Shown: positions 43,947 through 52,865, counted from the stretch's first letter. The stretch is 64,000 nucleotides of DNA from an uncultured Emticicia sp. (GCF_937903345.1 NZ_CALCZQ010000053.1:124001-188000); one strand, 5' to 3'. Numbers and translations are program-made. Notes: a model not told the origin generated them from the sequence alone.

Positions 43947-45029
43947 TTAAATCAAACCTTCGTTACGGTTGATACAATCTAAATCTTCAAAAGCTACTTT
44001 CAAACGAGCAATCATATTTTCTTCACCTTTGCGTAACCATACACGTGGGTCATAATATTTTTTGTTCGGAGAATCTTCGCCTTCTGGGTTTCCTAATTGG
44101 GTTTGAAGATACCCTTCTTTTTCTTTATAATATTTCAAGATACCTTCCCAAGTTGACCATTGTACGTCAGTGTCAATGTTCATTTTTACGGCACCATATT
44201 TAATTGCCTCTCTGATTTCTTCGCGTGAGCTACCCGAACCACCGTGAAACACAAAGTTTACTGGCAATTCACCCGTTCCGAATTTTTCTTGGATAAAATC
44301 TTGTGAGTTTTTCAAGATGATTGGCGATAATTTTACATTACCTGGCTTATAAACACCATGTACGTTTCCGAATGCCGCGGCAATTGTGAAGTTTGGAGAA
44401 ATTTTGCCCAATTCTTCGTAAGCATAAGCTACTTCCGAAGGTTGTGTATAAAGTTTCGAGCTATCAACGTCTGAATTATCAACGCCGTCTTCTTCTCCAC
44501 CTGTTACACCTAGTTCAATTTCGAGAGTCATGCCCATTTTGGCCATTCTCTCTAAATATTTTGCACAAATTTCGATATTTTCTTCCAAAGGCTCCTCTGA
44601 TAAATCAATCATGTGAGAGCTAAACAAAGGTTTGCCGTGTTGAGCAAAGAATTTTTCACCTGCATCCAATAAACCGTCTATCCAAGGTAATAATTTTTTT
44701 GCACAATGGTCAGTATGTAAAACAACTGGAATGCCATACATTTCGGCAATTTGATGCACGTGCATCGCACCCGAAACTGCTCCAGCAATGGCTGCTTCTT
44801 GATTTTTGTTTGGTAAACTTTTACCAGCATAAAAAGAAGCTCCACCATTTGAAAATTGAATTATAACTGGTGAATTTACAGCTTTTGCTGCTTCCATCAC
44901 ACCATTTACAGAGTTAGTTCCAACAACATTTACCGCAGGAAGGGCGTAATCATTTTCGTTGGCATGACGCAACAAAGCATTCAATGCTTCACCTGTAACA
45001 ACGCCTGGTTTGATTAGAGATTGACTCAT
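43947..45029 (-). CDS. fbaA: Class II fructose-bisphosphate aldolase
   Basis: A 360-residue zinc-dependent aldolase that splits fructose-1,6-bisphosphate in glycolysis. Zinc ligands and phosphate contacts are visible: VVLHTDHCAKK, LEIELGVTGGEEDGVDN, FGNVHGVYKPGNVKL, FHGGSGSSREEI and KMNIDTDVQW. Length and N-terminus (PGVVTGEALNALLRHAN) match the long class IIA type. It is a single gene. Confidence 0.96.
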   Translation of the reverse strand: MSQSLIKPGVVTGEALNALLRHANENDYALPAVNVVGTNSVNGVMEAAKAVNSPVIIQFSNGGASFYAGKSLPNKNQEAAIAGAVSGAMHVHQIAEMYGIPVVLHTDHCAKKLLPWIDGLLDAGEKFFAQHGKPLFSSHMIDLSEEPLEENIEICAKYLERMAKMGMTLEIELGVTGGEEDGVDNSDVDSSKLYTQPSEVAYAYEELGKISPNFTIAAAFGNVHGVYKPGNVKLSPIILKNSQDFIQEKFGTGELPVNFVFHGGSGSSREEIREAIKYGAVKMNIDTDVQWSTWEGILKYYKEKEGYLQTQLGNPEGEDSPNKKYYDPRVWLRKGEENMIARLKVAFEDLDCINRNEGLI

Positions 45030-45189
45030 GAGTACCGTTTTTGAATTTTAAAAAGAAATAATGTTATTATAATAATAGATGAAGCCTAATTGATTAATTT
45101 TGATGCAAATTAATGTTTTTTGATGAAATATTGCTGAATAAACTTTATAATTTAGGAAATTTCGCTAGGTGATGTTGAGAGAGAGAGTT

Positions 45190-45210
45190 AGTCCGAAGCC
45201 TTCATTATAA
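45190..45210. repeat. 21-base direct repeat, copy 1
   Basis: AGTCCGAAGC followed by CTTCATTATAA is identical in 20 of 21 bases to 46311-46331. Each copy ends 10-11 bases before the stop of a minus-strand gene. Confidence 0.6.
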
Positions 45211-45219
45211 GCCCTTTAT

Positions 45220-46134
45220 TTATTTTCTATCATATAAAGCCTGAATATTAACAGGAATTTCTGGGTCTTTAAGGGTGTTTTTCTTCTTGTCGGTCATTCG
45301 CCAGCGATGTAACCATGAAAATCCATTGGGGGTAATAACTCGCTCAGGGCGACCATAGATTTCATCTTGTAGTGCTTCTTTCAATGTTACAAATGTATAA
45401 CCTCGTTTTTGCATAATTTCAATCAGTTCGTTGAAATATTCAGCGTTGAGAGCATTGGCGTGGCATAAGAAAATATGTTTAATCGGTCGGCCAGCTACAT
45501 CTTGGGTGAGTTTTTCGTAATAATCAAAATAAGCTTCGGTGTGTTTTAGGTATTTTTCGGCCACTTCTTTCATCAAATTTTTATCATTGGCTTTTAGAGC
45601 ATCCATATAAACTTTGTTGAAAAGCCAATCGTCGGCATCAATCGTAACTGGTGCATTTTGATAGCCTTTTTCTGACAAAAACGCTTGAAAACCATATTTT
45701 TTTAAACTATCCGAACCTGTGTGCAAAAATGGAAATCGAAAATATCGTTCTGTTTGACCATATTTTTGTTTGAGTTTTTCGGTCAGAATCTCACCTTTGA
45801 GAGTTTCGATCTTAAAATCTTCCAATGATAATTTACTGAAAGATGGATGCGAAAATGTATGATTGCCCAACTGCTGTCCATTAACCAACCAACCATTAAG
45901 CAAAGCAACACGCTCATCAATTTGACCAATTTTATAAACCGAATTTTCATTGACAAAACCTACGGTTGTGAGTTGTTGTTGCTTAATCTTACTCAAAAGT
46001 TTTGTGGTTGATTCTTGGGCGTGTTTGAGCGAAAGTTCCTGCACAAAAGGCAAATCATCAATCGTGATAGCAATTTGTTTTTGGGCTTTTGAGATAAAAC
46101 TGATAAATGTTAAGACTATTAAAAAACTTCGCAT
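45220..46134 (-). CDS. Secreted polysaccharide deacetylase (CE4)
   Basis: A 304-residue exported protein with signal peptide RSFLIVLTFISFISKAQ. The CE4/NodB domain has ITIDDLPF (metal Asp), LGNHTFSHPSF (two metal His) and RFPFLHTG. It differs from the shorter deacetylase at 9120 by its leader and a C-terminal domain of about 100 residues with ERVITPNGFSWLHRW. Substrate is unknown. An SGNH hydrolase gene lies upstream on the same strand, and a related repeat follows each gene. Confidence 0.88.
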   Translation of the reverse strand: MRSFLIVLTFISFISKAQKQIAITIDDLPFVQELSLKHAQESTTKLLSKIKQQQLTTVGFVNENSVYKIGQIDERVALLNGWLVNGQQLGNHTFSHPSFSKLSLEDFKIETLKGEILTEKLKQKYGQTERYFRFPFLHTGSDSLKKYGFQAFLSEKGYQNAPVTIDADDWLFNKVYMDALKANDKNLMKEVAEKYLKHTEAYFDYYEKLTQDVAGRPIKHIFLCHANALNAEYFNELIEIMQKRGYTFVTLKEALQDEIYGRPERVITPNGFSWLHRWRMTDKKKNTLKDPEIPVNIQALYDRK

Positions 46135-46285
46135 TATGCTTTAGAGTAAACGATATGGAAATAGATTATTAAATTTCAGCCACTTCAGGGTTTGTTTATT
46201 GTGATATTTACTTGTCTATCCATCATCCATGCACCTCTTTGAGGGTTCATTTACAAGGATTATTAGTAAAAAATATAACAAACAA

Positions 46286-46331
46286 AGAAGACTTCGCTGA
46301 TAAAAATGTTCAGTCCGAAGTCTTCATTATA
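46286..46331 (-). terminator. Terminator of SGNH gene, with repeat copy 2
   Basis: The perfect 10-bp stem GAAGACTTCG/CGAAGTCTTC, read on the minus strand, is followed by a T-rich tract. The right half is the repeat shared with 45190. Confidence 0.75.
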
Positions 46332-46341
46332 AATCGTTATT

Positions 46342-47016
46342 TTACTTCGCTACTGCTTTCATCATCAAATCTGCTACGAACTGATTGCCGATTTCATTCA
46401 AGTGTACACGGTCAGTTGTTAAAATACCAGACTCTTTATTAGTTGGATTATTTTTAAGGTTATAGCCTATAAATTCTTTGCGTAAATCAATGAGTGGGCA
46501 ATCGAATTTTGCCGAAATTGTGCGGATAATATTTGAGTAATGATTCAAATCTCCATCTTGTTGATTGCTATTATCAGTACGTTCGCCGATGGCAGCAGGT
46601 GTGCAGCAGATTACCTTAATTCCCTGCGACTGCATTTTTTTGATGAGGGCAGTGTAGAAATTACCAAATTTATCTGCATCGGTGCCTGTTCCGTAGCTGG
46701 CTTTATGCCAAACGTCATTTACCCCTACATAAATTACAACGACATCAGGCTTTTGAGAAAGTACATCGTCTTCCATTCTTAGGTACAAATCATACACTTT
46801 GTTACCGCCAATACCCGCTCCTATTAGTTGAAATTTATCTTTAATGCCTTGTTTTTCGAGCATTTCTTTCATTTTGGTGATGTATCCACCTGGATTTACG
46901 CCCGCTTGCGTAATTGAATCACCAAAGAAAATAACTTTAGTGGGTTTGTCTTGTTTAAGAGAAAACATTGATAGTGAGAGTAAAACTAACAATAGAGTTT
47001 TGAAAGAAGTTTTCAT
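46342..47016 (-). CDS. SGNH/GDSL hydrolase, secreted
   Basis: A 224-residue esterase-type protein with an N-terminal signal peptide. Block I FFGDSITQ places the nucleophile Ser at residue 34. Block II Gly is in GAGIGGNKV, block III is VGVNDVW (G-x-N-D), and block V is DRVHLNEIG with Asp and His. These complete the SGNH set. It probably acts on acylated carbohydrates. It lies upstream of the deacetylase gene on the same strand, so both may act on envelope polysaccharides. Confidence 0.9.
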   Translation of the reverse strand: MKTSFKTLLLVLLSLSMFSLKQDKPTKVIFFGDSITQAGVNPGGYITKMKEMLEKQGIKDKFQLIGAGIGGNKVYDLYLRMEDDVLSQKPDVVVIYVGVNDVWHKASYGTGTDADKFGNFYTALIKKMQSQGIKVICCTPAAIGERTDNSNQQDGDLNHYSNIIRTISAKFDCPLIDLRKEFIGYNLKNNPTNKESGILTTDRVHLNEIGNQFVADLMMKAVAK

Positions 47017-47087
47017 TGAGTTTTATTAAAATAGATTGGTTGAATATAAACAGACGAAAGTAAAAAGATATTGGCAGAAAACAAAAA

Positions 47088-47117
47088 ACAGCGTTTCAGA
47101 AAGTTCCAAAACGCTGT
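47088..47117 (-). terminator. Orphan terminator below a gene remnant
   Basis: The stem ACAGCGTTT/AAACGCTGT, followed on the minus strand by TTTTTTGTTTT, sits about 35 bases below a remnant ending at 47153. Confidence 0.65.
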
Positions 47118-47152
47118 CAAAATCCCCTAAACTAAATACTATCTAATCTTTA

Positions 47153-47300
47153 TTACTTCACCTGTATCGAGCTATATTCAGCTGCTGTAGGTGCATGTGT
47201 GTCCAAATTTACTTCTTTTGTAATTACGTGCTTACTATTTGATATTTCAAAACGACACTTTCAATCTGAAAAGCCAACTAAGCAAATTTTCTTAGTGAAT
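47153..47300 (-). pseudogene. C-terminal remnant of an unidentified gene
   Basis: The minus strand encodes ...SKHVITKEVNLDTHAPTAAE-YSSIQVK and then a stop at 47153. Preceding sequence in another frame (LAFQIESVVLKYQIV) fits it if one frameshift is allowed. A terminator stands just downstream. The remnant looks like a C-terminal beta-domain end; the parent family is not identified. Confidence 0.4.
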
Positions 47301-47684
47301 TAAAAGTAGGGTTAAACTTATTGCTCTGTATTACAAATTACTAAAATGGTTATTTAAAAAGGTCGAGTGGTCATTACTCTTGATAACTTCAAAATGATCT
47401 TGTTACGATATTTAATTTAAAACCATTTTAATCTAATTAATCACTGAAAACATACTATTATTTTGCTTTTATGCCAAATTTTCGACTAAAGATTTATTGC
47501 TGCTTAAAAAGGTCGTTCCATGAAATCAAAAGCTACAGCAAATATTATTTAAACTATTACTTATCAACTACTTATCTAAATTTATCAAAACTAAGAAACT
47601 TTGGAGTAGTCGAAAAAATATCCATTTTCGTACAATTAAATATCATTTTCGTACACTATTTGATTTTGATTCACAAAACTTTAT

Positions 47685-47692
47685 TACATTTG
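47685..47692 (+). promoter_or_regulatory. -7 box of the DUF1080 gene
   Basis: TACATTTG matches TAnnTTTG, with TTTG candidates for the -33 element at 47659 and 47665. The ATG follows 30 bases later. Confidence 0.5.
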
Positions 47693-47722
47693 AGCGTAAA
47701 ATAATCAACCTTTAATACTGAG

Positions 47723-48502
47723 ATGAAAAAAGTTAAAATCATTGCTTCGGTTGCATTTGCCATGCTTCTTAGTGCAAAATCTTATGCACAATCTTCTTCT
47801 ACCCCGCCTGCGGTTTCACCGATGCCGATGAAGCCCGAAATGACAGAAATTTGGAACCCAGAAGTTACGGTTGTAACTCCAGGAAAAACAAGTTCCGATG
47901 CACCATCAGATGCGATTATATTATTTGATGGTAAAGATTTGTCACAATGGGTAAGTGCAAAAGATGGTTCGGCTGCCCCATGGGCAGTTATTGATGGACG
48001 TATGGAAGTTGTGCCAAAAACTGGAGATATTAAAACAAAAATGAAATTTGGTGATTGTCAACTACACATTGAGTTTTCGGCACCAGATGAAGTTGCAGGC
48101 CAAAGCCAAGGCCGTGGTAATAGTGGAGTTTTTTTTCAAGACCGCTACGAATTACAGATTTTGGATTCTTATCAAAACCGCACATACCGTAATGGACAAG
48201 CGGGAAGTATATACAAGGATGTAGCTCCGCTCGTCAATGCTATGCGTAGCCCACTCGAATGGAATACTTATGATGTAATTTATACTGCACCTCGCTTCAA
48301 GCCAGATGGTCGTCTGGATTATCCTGCTCGTATTACAGTTTTGCATAATGGCGTGTTGGTTCAAAACAATACTACGATTTTGGGTCTAACAAACTACATT
48401 GGCTTACACATGTATCCAGAAGCTCACGGCGAAGACGTGATTCACTTACAAGACCACGGTAACAAAACTCAATTCAGAAATATTTGGATTAGAAGACTGT
48501 AA
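47723..48502 (+). CDS. Secreted DUF1080 protein (3-keto-disaccharide hydrolase-like)
   Basis: A 259-residue exported protein with signal peptide ending SAKSYAQ and a Pro-rich linker. The DUF1080 laminin-G-like domain begins with IILFDGKDLSQWVS and continues with QLHIEFSAPDE, GRGNSGVFFQDRYELQILDS and IGLHMYPEAHGEDV. Some DUF1080 proteins hydrolyse 3-keto-glycosides, which makes a sugar-processing role plausible. It is a single gene ending at a strong terminator. Confidence 0.88.
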   Translation: MKKVKIIASVAFAMLLSAKSYAQSSSTPPAVSPMPMKPEMTEIWNPEVTVVTPGKTSSDAPSDAIILFDGKDLSQWVSAKDGSAAPWAVIDGRMEVVPKTGDIKTKMKFGDCQLHIEFSAPDEVAGQSQGRGNSGVFFQDRYELQILDSYQNRTYRNGQAGSIYKDVAPLVNAMRSPLEWNTYDVIYTAPRFKPDGRLDYPARITVLHNGVLVQNNTTILGLTNYIGLHMYPEAHGEDVIHLQDHGNKTQFRNIWIRRL

Positions 48503-48526
48503 GTTTGAACAGTTTGCAGTTATTTT

Positions 48527-48562
48527 AAACAGCTTCTTTCTTCTATTGGAAAGAAGCTGTTT
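48527..48562. terminator. Strong bidirectional terminator
   Basis: The stem AAACAGCTTCTTTC/GAAAGAAGCTGTTT has an 8-base loop and a T run, between the convergent DUF1080 and M56 genes. Confidence 0.88.
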
Positions 48563-48577
48563 TTGTTTATGAGTAGC

Positions 48578-50977
48578 TTAATTATTGATAGCCAGTAGCT
48601 TTACGGCATCACCATTCTTTACTTTTATATCGCTCTTCAAAATAACTTTGTCGCCTACTTTCAAGCCTTTGGCTATCCATTTTCCATCCTTTAAAGCAGC
48701 TGGAATTGCCTTTACAAAGTAGTTTCTCAATTTTTCATTCTCAACACCATCAACATTTACTATTATATTATCAACTGAATATTGCTTATTCTTAAATTGG
48801 ACTGGAATTGCCGTTGCAATAGACGTCCCTTCTTTGTCAACAACTACATAAACCGAACAAGTGCCTTTATTATCACGAATGAGTCCGTCAGTAATCTGAA
48901 AGTTTTTAACTACTACTCCTACCCTAACAGGTTTTGGTGGTTTGAAAGCAGAAGGCGTTCTCACACGAGCAGGTGGTTGTGGAGCAGTTGGCGATGAAAC
49001 TCTAGCTGGCGGTGTTGGTGGTATCGGTGCAAAACTTCTTGAGCGATTGTAATTATAGTTTTTGCCATAACTACTAAAATTAATATATTCACCTTTTAAA
49101 CTTATACTAAAATCTTTCTCTTGAAACTCTTTATGCTTCTTTCCCCAAGTTTTGTTTATCCAGTTCCAAACTTTTTCATAGACTGCCGCCGATTGTAGCT
49201 CTAAATCAATCAAAAGTTTATCACCTTTTAAACGCACTTCAAAATCTGTCTTGTTTTTGATTAGCCCATCTTTATATAGCATTTCAGCAAACGACTCTAA
49301 ATCTTTTTTGAAACGAGCTTCTTCTTCTTTAGCCAGTTTCTCCAAAACCTTGCCTTTTTTCTCCATGATTTTACCAAGACTATCCATCGGTTTTGAGTAA
49401 CGTTCCATCAATCGGCCTAAGCTATCCATTGGTGAACTAAGGCGTTGCAAACGCTTCTCAAATGGACGCATTTCGACTTCAATACCATTCATTTGCTGCT
49501 CAAACTCGTGCATTTGTTTTTCTAATACTCGCTCTTGTTTCTCCAAATCTTTGAGTTTTCGCAAAACATCAGCTGGCATTTTTTCAGCATCCATGTATTT
49601 GTTATGGATTTTTTGCATAGCCAAACTTACCTCCTGAATCTGAATCGACAAATCTTGAATTTTTCGTTGTGGTACTTGAAACTTACGTTGAACCTGTTGC
49701 ATAGCTTCGCTCTCTTTTTCCATTTGACGACTATACTTTTCTTCCATTTGGCGGCTCAATACCTCCATTTCCTTACCATATTTCTCCATTTCTTTGCCCA
49801 AAGCCTCCATTTCGGCTTCAACTTCATCTAATTTGGAGGTATCAGCGGGCATTTCTACATTATCGGCAACACTTATTGGAGTAACCTTTTCAATATCAGT
49901 TGTTTTAGCTATTTCAGATTTTTCATCTTTGGCTGTTGGTGAATCTTTCTTGATTTCTTTTTGGGCGTAAGTAATTCCCAAAGCTACGACCAAAATCATT
50001 CCCAAAACTGCAGCCCAATTACCATAACTCATTGGTTTTGAATCGTTTATTCCGATAATACGTTTGATTCGATCCATAAAAGTTTGGCGTTTTGCCCCGA
50101 AAGCCATTGCCAAACGTGGTTGTTGTTGATAACTTGCTACTTGCGTAAGAGCTTTAGCTAATACCAAACTATCGCCACAGATTTCTACTGCAAAATCATC
50201 GCAACAGTTTTCTCGTTCGTCACGCACTTTGCCCGAAATAAACCAAGTGACAGGATGAAAGAAAAACAAGATTTCAACGAAATTTTGAAAGATATTGACC
50301 AAATAATCGTAGCGTTTGATGTGTGCCAATTCGTGAGCCAAAATTGCTTCTAATTGCTTGCTTGTTAGACCTGAAGCAATTCCTACGGGCAGTAAAACCA
50401 CAGGTTTTATCCAACCAATAGTCATCGGTATGATTGCAAGTGCCGATTCGAGTAGTTTGATAGACGCTGGCATTTGTGTTTTTTCAAGTAAGCTATTCAT
50501 TAATACCTGAATATCAGTACTTATCGGATGTACCTTTTGTACTTTTAGACTTTGTATATGCGTAAAACCTACTACCAAACGCAACAATAAAAGTGTAGTT
50601 CCGACCAACCAAATCATGACAAAAACGTCAAGATTATTTTGCAAGAAAAACTCAATTTGTTGAAAAAAAGTAAGTCTTTTTGGCGTAAAAATCAAGTTCG
50701 GATTATTGAGCAAAAAATTACCAAATACCTGATTGCTCTGCAAAGTAGTGGAAATGCTGTCGGGCTGATAAATCATTAAAAAAGTAGCGATAGCAGCCAC
50801 AAACTGCAAAGTTAAAGCTCCGATTCCGAGTCGGTAGCGAGTGACGGATAGCTTGAACACGTAGTACAAAATACCGAAGACCAACAAAATGGCAAATCCT
50901 TGCCAAATTGAGTGAATGAGTGTCCAGCCGAGAGCCGAACTTGTATTGTAGTTGATAATGTCAATTAGCTTTTTCAT
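48578..50977 (-). CDS. M56 (BlaR1-type) membrane metallopeptidase sensor with coiled-coil domain
   Basis: A 799-residue sensor. Four hydrophobic helices lie within residues 1-330 and the zinc motif HELAH is at 215-219. The later EILFFFHPVTWFIS and RDERENCCDDFAVEICGD complete the M56 peptidase. Instead of a penicillin-binding domain, the outer part has a long Met/Glu-rich coiled coil (about 380-560), a beta module, a Pro-rich linker (PIPPTPPARV, PQPPARVRTP) and a short C-terminal domain. It lies downstream of blaI on the same strand. It should cleave BlaI or be activated on signal, but the signal is unlikely to be a beta-lactam. Confidence 0.88.
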   Translation of the reverse strand: MKKLIDIINYNTSSALGWTLIHSIWQGFAILLVFGILYYVFKLSVTRYRLGIGALTLQFVAAIATFLMIYQPDSISTTLQSNQVFGNFLLNNPNLIFTPKRLTFFQQIEFFLQNNLDVFVMIWLVGTTLLLLRLVVGFTHIQSLKVQKVHPISTDIQVLMNSLLEKTQMPASIKLLESALAIIPMTIGWIKPVVLLPVGIASGLTSKQLEAILAHELAHIKRYDYLVNIFQNFVEILFFFHPVTWFISGKVRDERENCCDDFAVEICGDSLVLAKALTQVASYQQQPRLAMAFGAKRQTFMDRIKRIIGINDSKPMSYGNWAAVLGMILVVALGITYAQKEIKKDSPTAKDEKSEIAKTTDIEKVTPISVADNVEMPADTSKLDEVEAEMEALGKEMEKYGKEMEVLSRQMEEKYSRQMEKESEAMQQVQRKFQVPQRKIQDLSIQIQEVSLAMQKIHNKYMDAEKMPADVLRKLKDLEKQERVLEKQMHEFEQQMNGIEVEMRPFEKRLQRLSSPMDSLGRLMERYSKPMDSLGKIMEKKGKVLEKLAKEEEARFKKDLESFAEMLYKDGLIKNKTDFEVRLKGDKLLIDLELQSAAVYEKVWNWINKTWGKKHKEFQEKDFSISLKGEYINFSSYGKNYNYNRSRSFAPIPPTPPARVSSPTAPQPPARVRTPSAFKPPKPVRVGVVVKNFQITDGLIRDNKGTCSVYVVVDKEGTSIATAIPVQFKNKQYSVDNIIVNVDGVENEKLRNYFVKAIPAALKDGKWIAKGLKVGDKVILKSDIKVKNGDAVKLLAINN

Positions 50978-51036
50978 AATTACCCCAAGGAGTTTACATT
51001 ATATCTTACGAGGAAATAAGATATAAAATTTCGATT

Positions 51037-51429
51037 TTATAAATTCATATTCTTTTCTTTTTCGGCAATGAGTTTCTTAATTTCATCTAATTCATCAAGA
51101 CTAACTTCCTGATTACCAAGTGCTTGCATGACGAGTTTCATCGCTGAGCCTCTGAAAGTAGCATCAACGAATTTTCCGAGTAAAAGTTGCTGAGTCTGCT
51201 CCTCGCCTATTTCGGCTTGATAGAGATGATAACGCCCTTCTTCGGTGCGGCTCACGATGTGTTTTTCGTGCATAATTTGCAATAATTTCAGCGTAGTTGT
51301 ATAGCCGACTTCTTTTATCTTGGAGAGTTCGTCGTTTATTTGTCGTACCGTAGCTTTGCCCAATTGCCATAAAATCTGCAAAATTTCCAGTTCTGATTCG
51401 GTGGGTTTTATTGATGATATATTTTTCAT
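51037..51429 (-). CDS. BlaI/MecI/CopY family repressor
   Basis: A 130-residue winged-helix repressor. PTESELEILQILWQLGKATVRQINDEL and GYTTTLKLLQIMHEKHIVSR-type sequence match the DNA-binding domain, and the C-terminal helices dimerise. It probably binds the three TACGAA/TTCGTA palindromes just upstream, and is inactivated by the M56 partner encoded next. Confidence 0.92.
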   Translation of the reverse strand: MKNISSIKPTESELEILQILWQLGKATVRQINDELSKIKEVGYTTTLKLLQIMHEKHIVSRTEEGRYHLYQAEIGEEQTQQLLLGKFVDATFRGSAMKLVMQALGNQEVSLDELDEIKKLIAEKEKNMNL

Positions 51430-51438
51430 AATTTTGTT

Positions 51439-51454
51439 TACGAATGATTTCGTA
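51439..51454. promoter_or_regulatory. BlaI-type operator 1
   Basis: TACGAA-N4-TTCGTA, perfect 6-bp arms, 10 bases upstream of the blaI start. Confidence 0.72.
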
Positions 51455-51455
51455 G

Positions 51456-51463
51456 CAAATGTA
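51456..51463 (-). promoter_or_regulatory. -7 box of blaI
   Basis: On the minus strand this reads TACATTTG. A -33 TTTG (CAAA on the plus strand, 51485-51488) lies about 21 bases away. The box is squeezed between operators 1 and 2. Confidence 0.6.
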
Positions 51464-51464
51464 A

Positions 51465-51480
51465 TACGAAATTATTCGTA
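51465..51480. promoter_or_regulatory. BlaI-type operator 2
   Basis: TACGAA-ATTA-TTCGTA, perfect arms, 26 bases from operator 1 and covering the region between the blaI promoter elements. Confidence 0.72.
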
Positions 51481-51494
51481 GTTCCAAATTTTAT

Positions 51495-51510
51495 TACGAA
51501 TAATTTCGTG
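51495..51510. promoter_or_regulatory. BlaI-type operator 3
   Basis: TACGAA-TAAT-TTCGTG, one mismatch, 30 bases from operator 2 and just upstream of the divergent DUF5690 promoter. Confidence 0.6.
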
Positions 51511-51530
51511 GTTATTACAAATTAACTTCA

Positions 51531-51564
51531 TTTGCAATAATTAATTTTAAAAAAACTATCTTTG
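51531..51564 (+). promoter_or_regulatory. Promoter of DUF5690 gene
   Basis: TTTG at 51531-51534 and TATCTTTG at 51557-51564 with 22 bases between. The ATG is at 51591. Confidence 0.55.
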
Positions 51565-51590
51565 AATGTCTTTCAATCAACGCCTTCATC

Positions 51591-52865
51591 ATGCCCCAAA
51601 AACTAACACAAATTATTGGTCGTAGCTCGTTTAGCTTAACTTTGTTTGCCTCTGTAACGGCTTTTTTTACATATATGTGTTTTTACCCTTTTAGACGTGC
51701 CTATACGGCAGCGACCTATGAAGAATTGGCTTTTTTTGGGGTAAGTTTCAAGATTCTTATCATTACGGCACAGGTTTTGGGTTTTGCAGTATCAAAAGGA
51801 TTAGGCATTAAATATGTTTCTGAAATGTTGCCCGCCAATCGCTCACGTAACTTACTGATAATGATTACCTTATCCTGGATTTGCTATTTATTTTTTGCTC
51901 TCACTCCTGCCCCATTCAATTTGGTGTTTATCTTTTTAGCAAGTTTACCTTTGGGCATGGTTTACGGAACAATTTTGGGGTTTTTGGAAGGAAGAAAAAC
52001 GACCGATTTACTGGTTGCTGTGCTTACGGCTTCATTTATAATGGGTTCGGGTTTTGCCAAAAGCATAGGAAAATGGGTGATGACGACCCTCGAAGTTAGT
52101 CAGTTTTGGATGCCATTTGTAGCTTGTGCCATTATGATTGTACCGTTTGGAATTTGTGCGTGGTTGATGGGACAAATTCCGCCACCAACAGAAGCTGACA
52201 AAGAAAATAGAACTGAACGAAAACCTATGCAAAAAGCTGACAGAAAGGCATTTATCAAAGAATTTGCTTTGAGTATGTTTATTTTTGTGGTGTCGTATGT
52301 GCTACTTACAACTTTCAGAGAATTCAGAGACAATTTCACGCCTGAAATTTGGAAACTACTCGGTTACGGCAATAATTCAGCGATTTTTACACAAACTGAA
52401 ACCCCAATTGCCATTACTGTTTTACTGATAATGGCCGCTATGCGATGGGTACAAAATAACTATAAAGCCTTTGTGATTATTCAGCTTTTGATGTTGGCAG
52501 GTGGTGTTCTGGTTGGTGTAAGCACACTGCTTTATCAGCAGAAAATACTCTCACCCGTGGTGTGGCTAACTAGTTTGGGCTTGGGCGTATATATGGCTTA
52601 TTCGATGTGCAATAGTCTGTATTTCGAGCGAATGATTGCCGCTTTCAAAAAATCTGGCACTGTTGGTTTCTTGATTACATTTGCCGATTATTATGCTTAT
52701 TTAGGAAGTATTTTGGTGCTTTTTTACAAAAACTTCTTTCAAAAAAGTATCAATTACCTTGATTTCTTTATTATCCTATCTTATTGTATATCAGTTATTT
52801 ATGTCATTTTAGTTGGACTATCGATGTGGAATTTGAGTTTAAAACGAGCAAAGTCGATTGAGTAG
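51591..52865 (+). CDS. DUF5690 family MFS-like membrane protein
   Basis: A 424-residue protein with about 12 hydrophobic helices. The family start TYMCFYPFRRAYTAATYEEL, the QVLGFAVSKGLGIKYVSEM segment and the PLGMVYGTILGFLEGRKTT loop are strongly conserved with the second copy at 63568. The fold resembles MFS but the substrate is unknown. The gene is divergent from blaI and the operators, so it may belong to the BlaI regulon. It has no signal peptide beyond its first helix. Confidence 0.88.
   Translation: MPQKLTQIIGRSSFSLTLFASVTAFFTYMCFYPFRRAYTAATYEELAFFGVSFKILIITAQVLGFAVSKGLGIKYVSEMLPANRSRNLLIMITLSWICYLFFALTPAPFNLVFIFLASLPLGMVYGTILGFLEGRKTTDLLVAVLTASFIMGSGFAKSIGKWVMTTLEVSQFWMPFVACAIMIVPFGICAWLMGQIPPPTEADKENRTERKPMQKADRKAFIKEFALSMFIFVVSYVLLTTFREFRDNFTPEIWKLLGYGNNSAIFTQTETPIAITVLLIMAAMRWVQNNYKAFVIIQLLMLAGGVLVGVSTLLYQQKILSPVVWLTSLGLGVYMAYSMCNSLYFERMIAAFKKSGTVGFLITFADYYAYLGSILVLFYKNFFQKSINYLDFFIILSYCISVIYVILVGLSMWNLSLKRAKSIE

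Larger units (their letters stand above)
47017..47722. other. 706-base spacer with a gene remnant and promoter
   Basis: The left part holds a minus-strand terminator and a gene remnant (listed separately). The right part has short repeats, AAAAAGGTCG at about 47357 and 47506 and ATTTTCGTACA at about 47622 and 47645. A 77-codon frame at 47471-47704 is not supported. A promoter precedes the DUF1080 gene. Confidence 0.5.

Noticed and set aside
47471..47704. 77-codon frame MPNFRLKIYCCLKRS...
   Set aside because: Low-complexity AT-rich sequence overlapping the promoter of the DUF1080 gene; no family resemblance.
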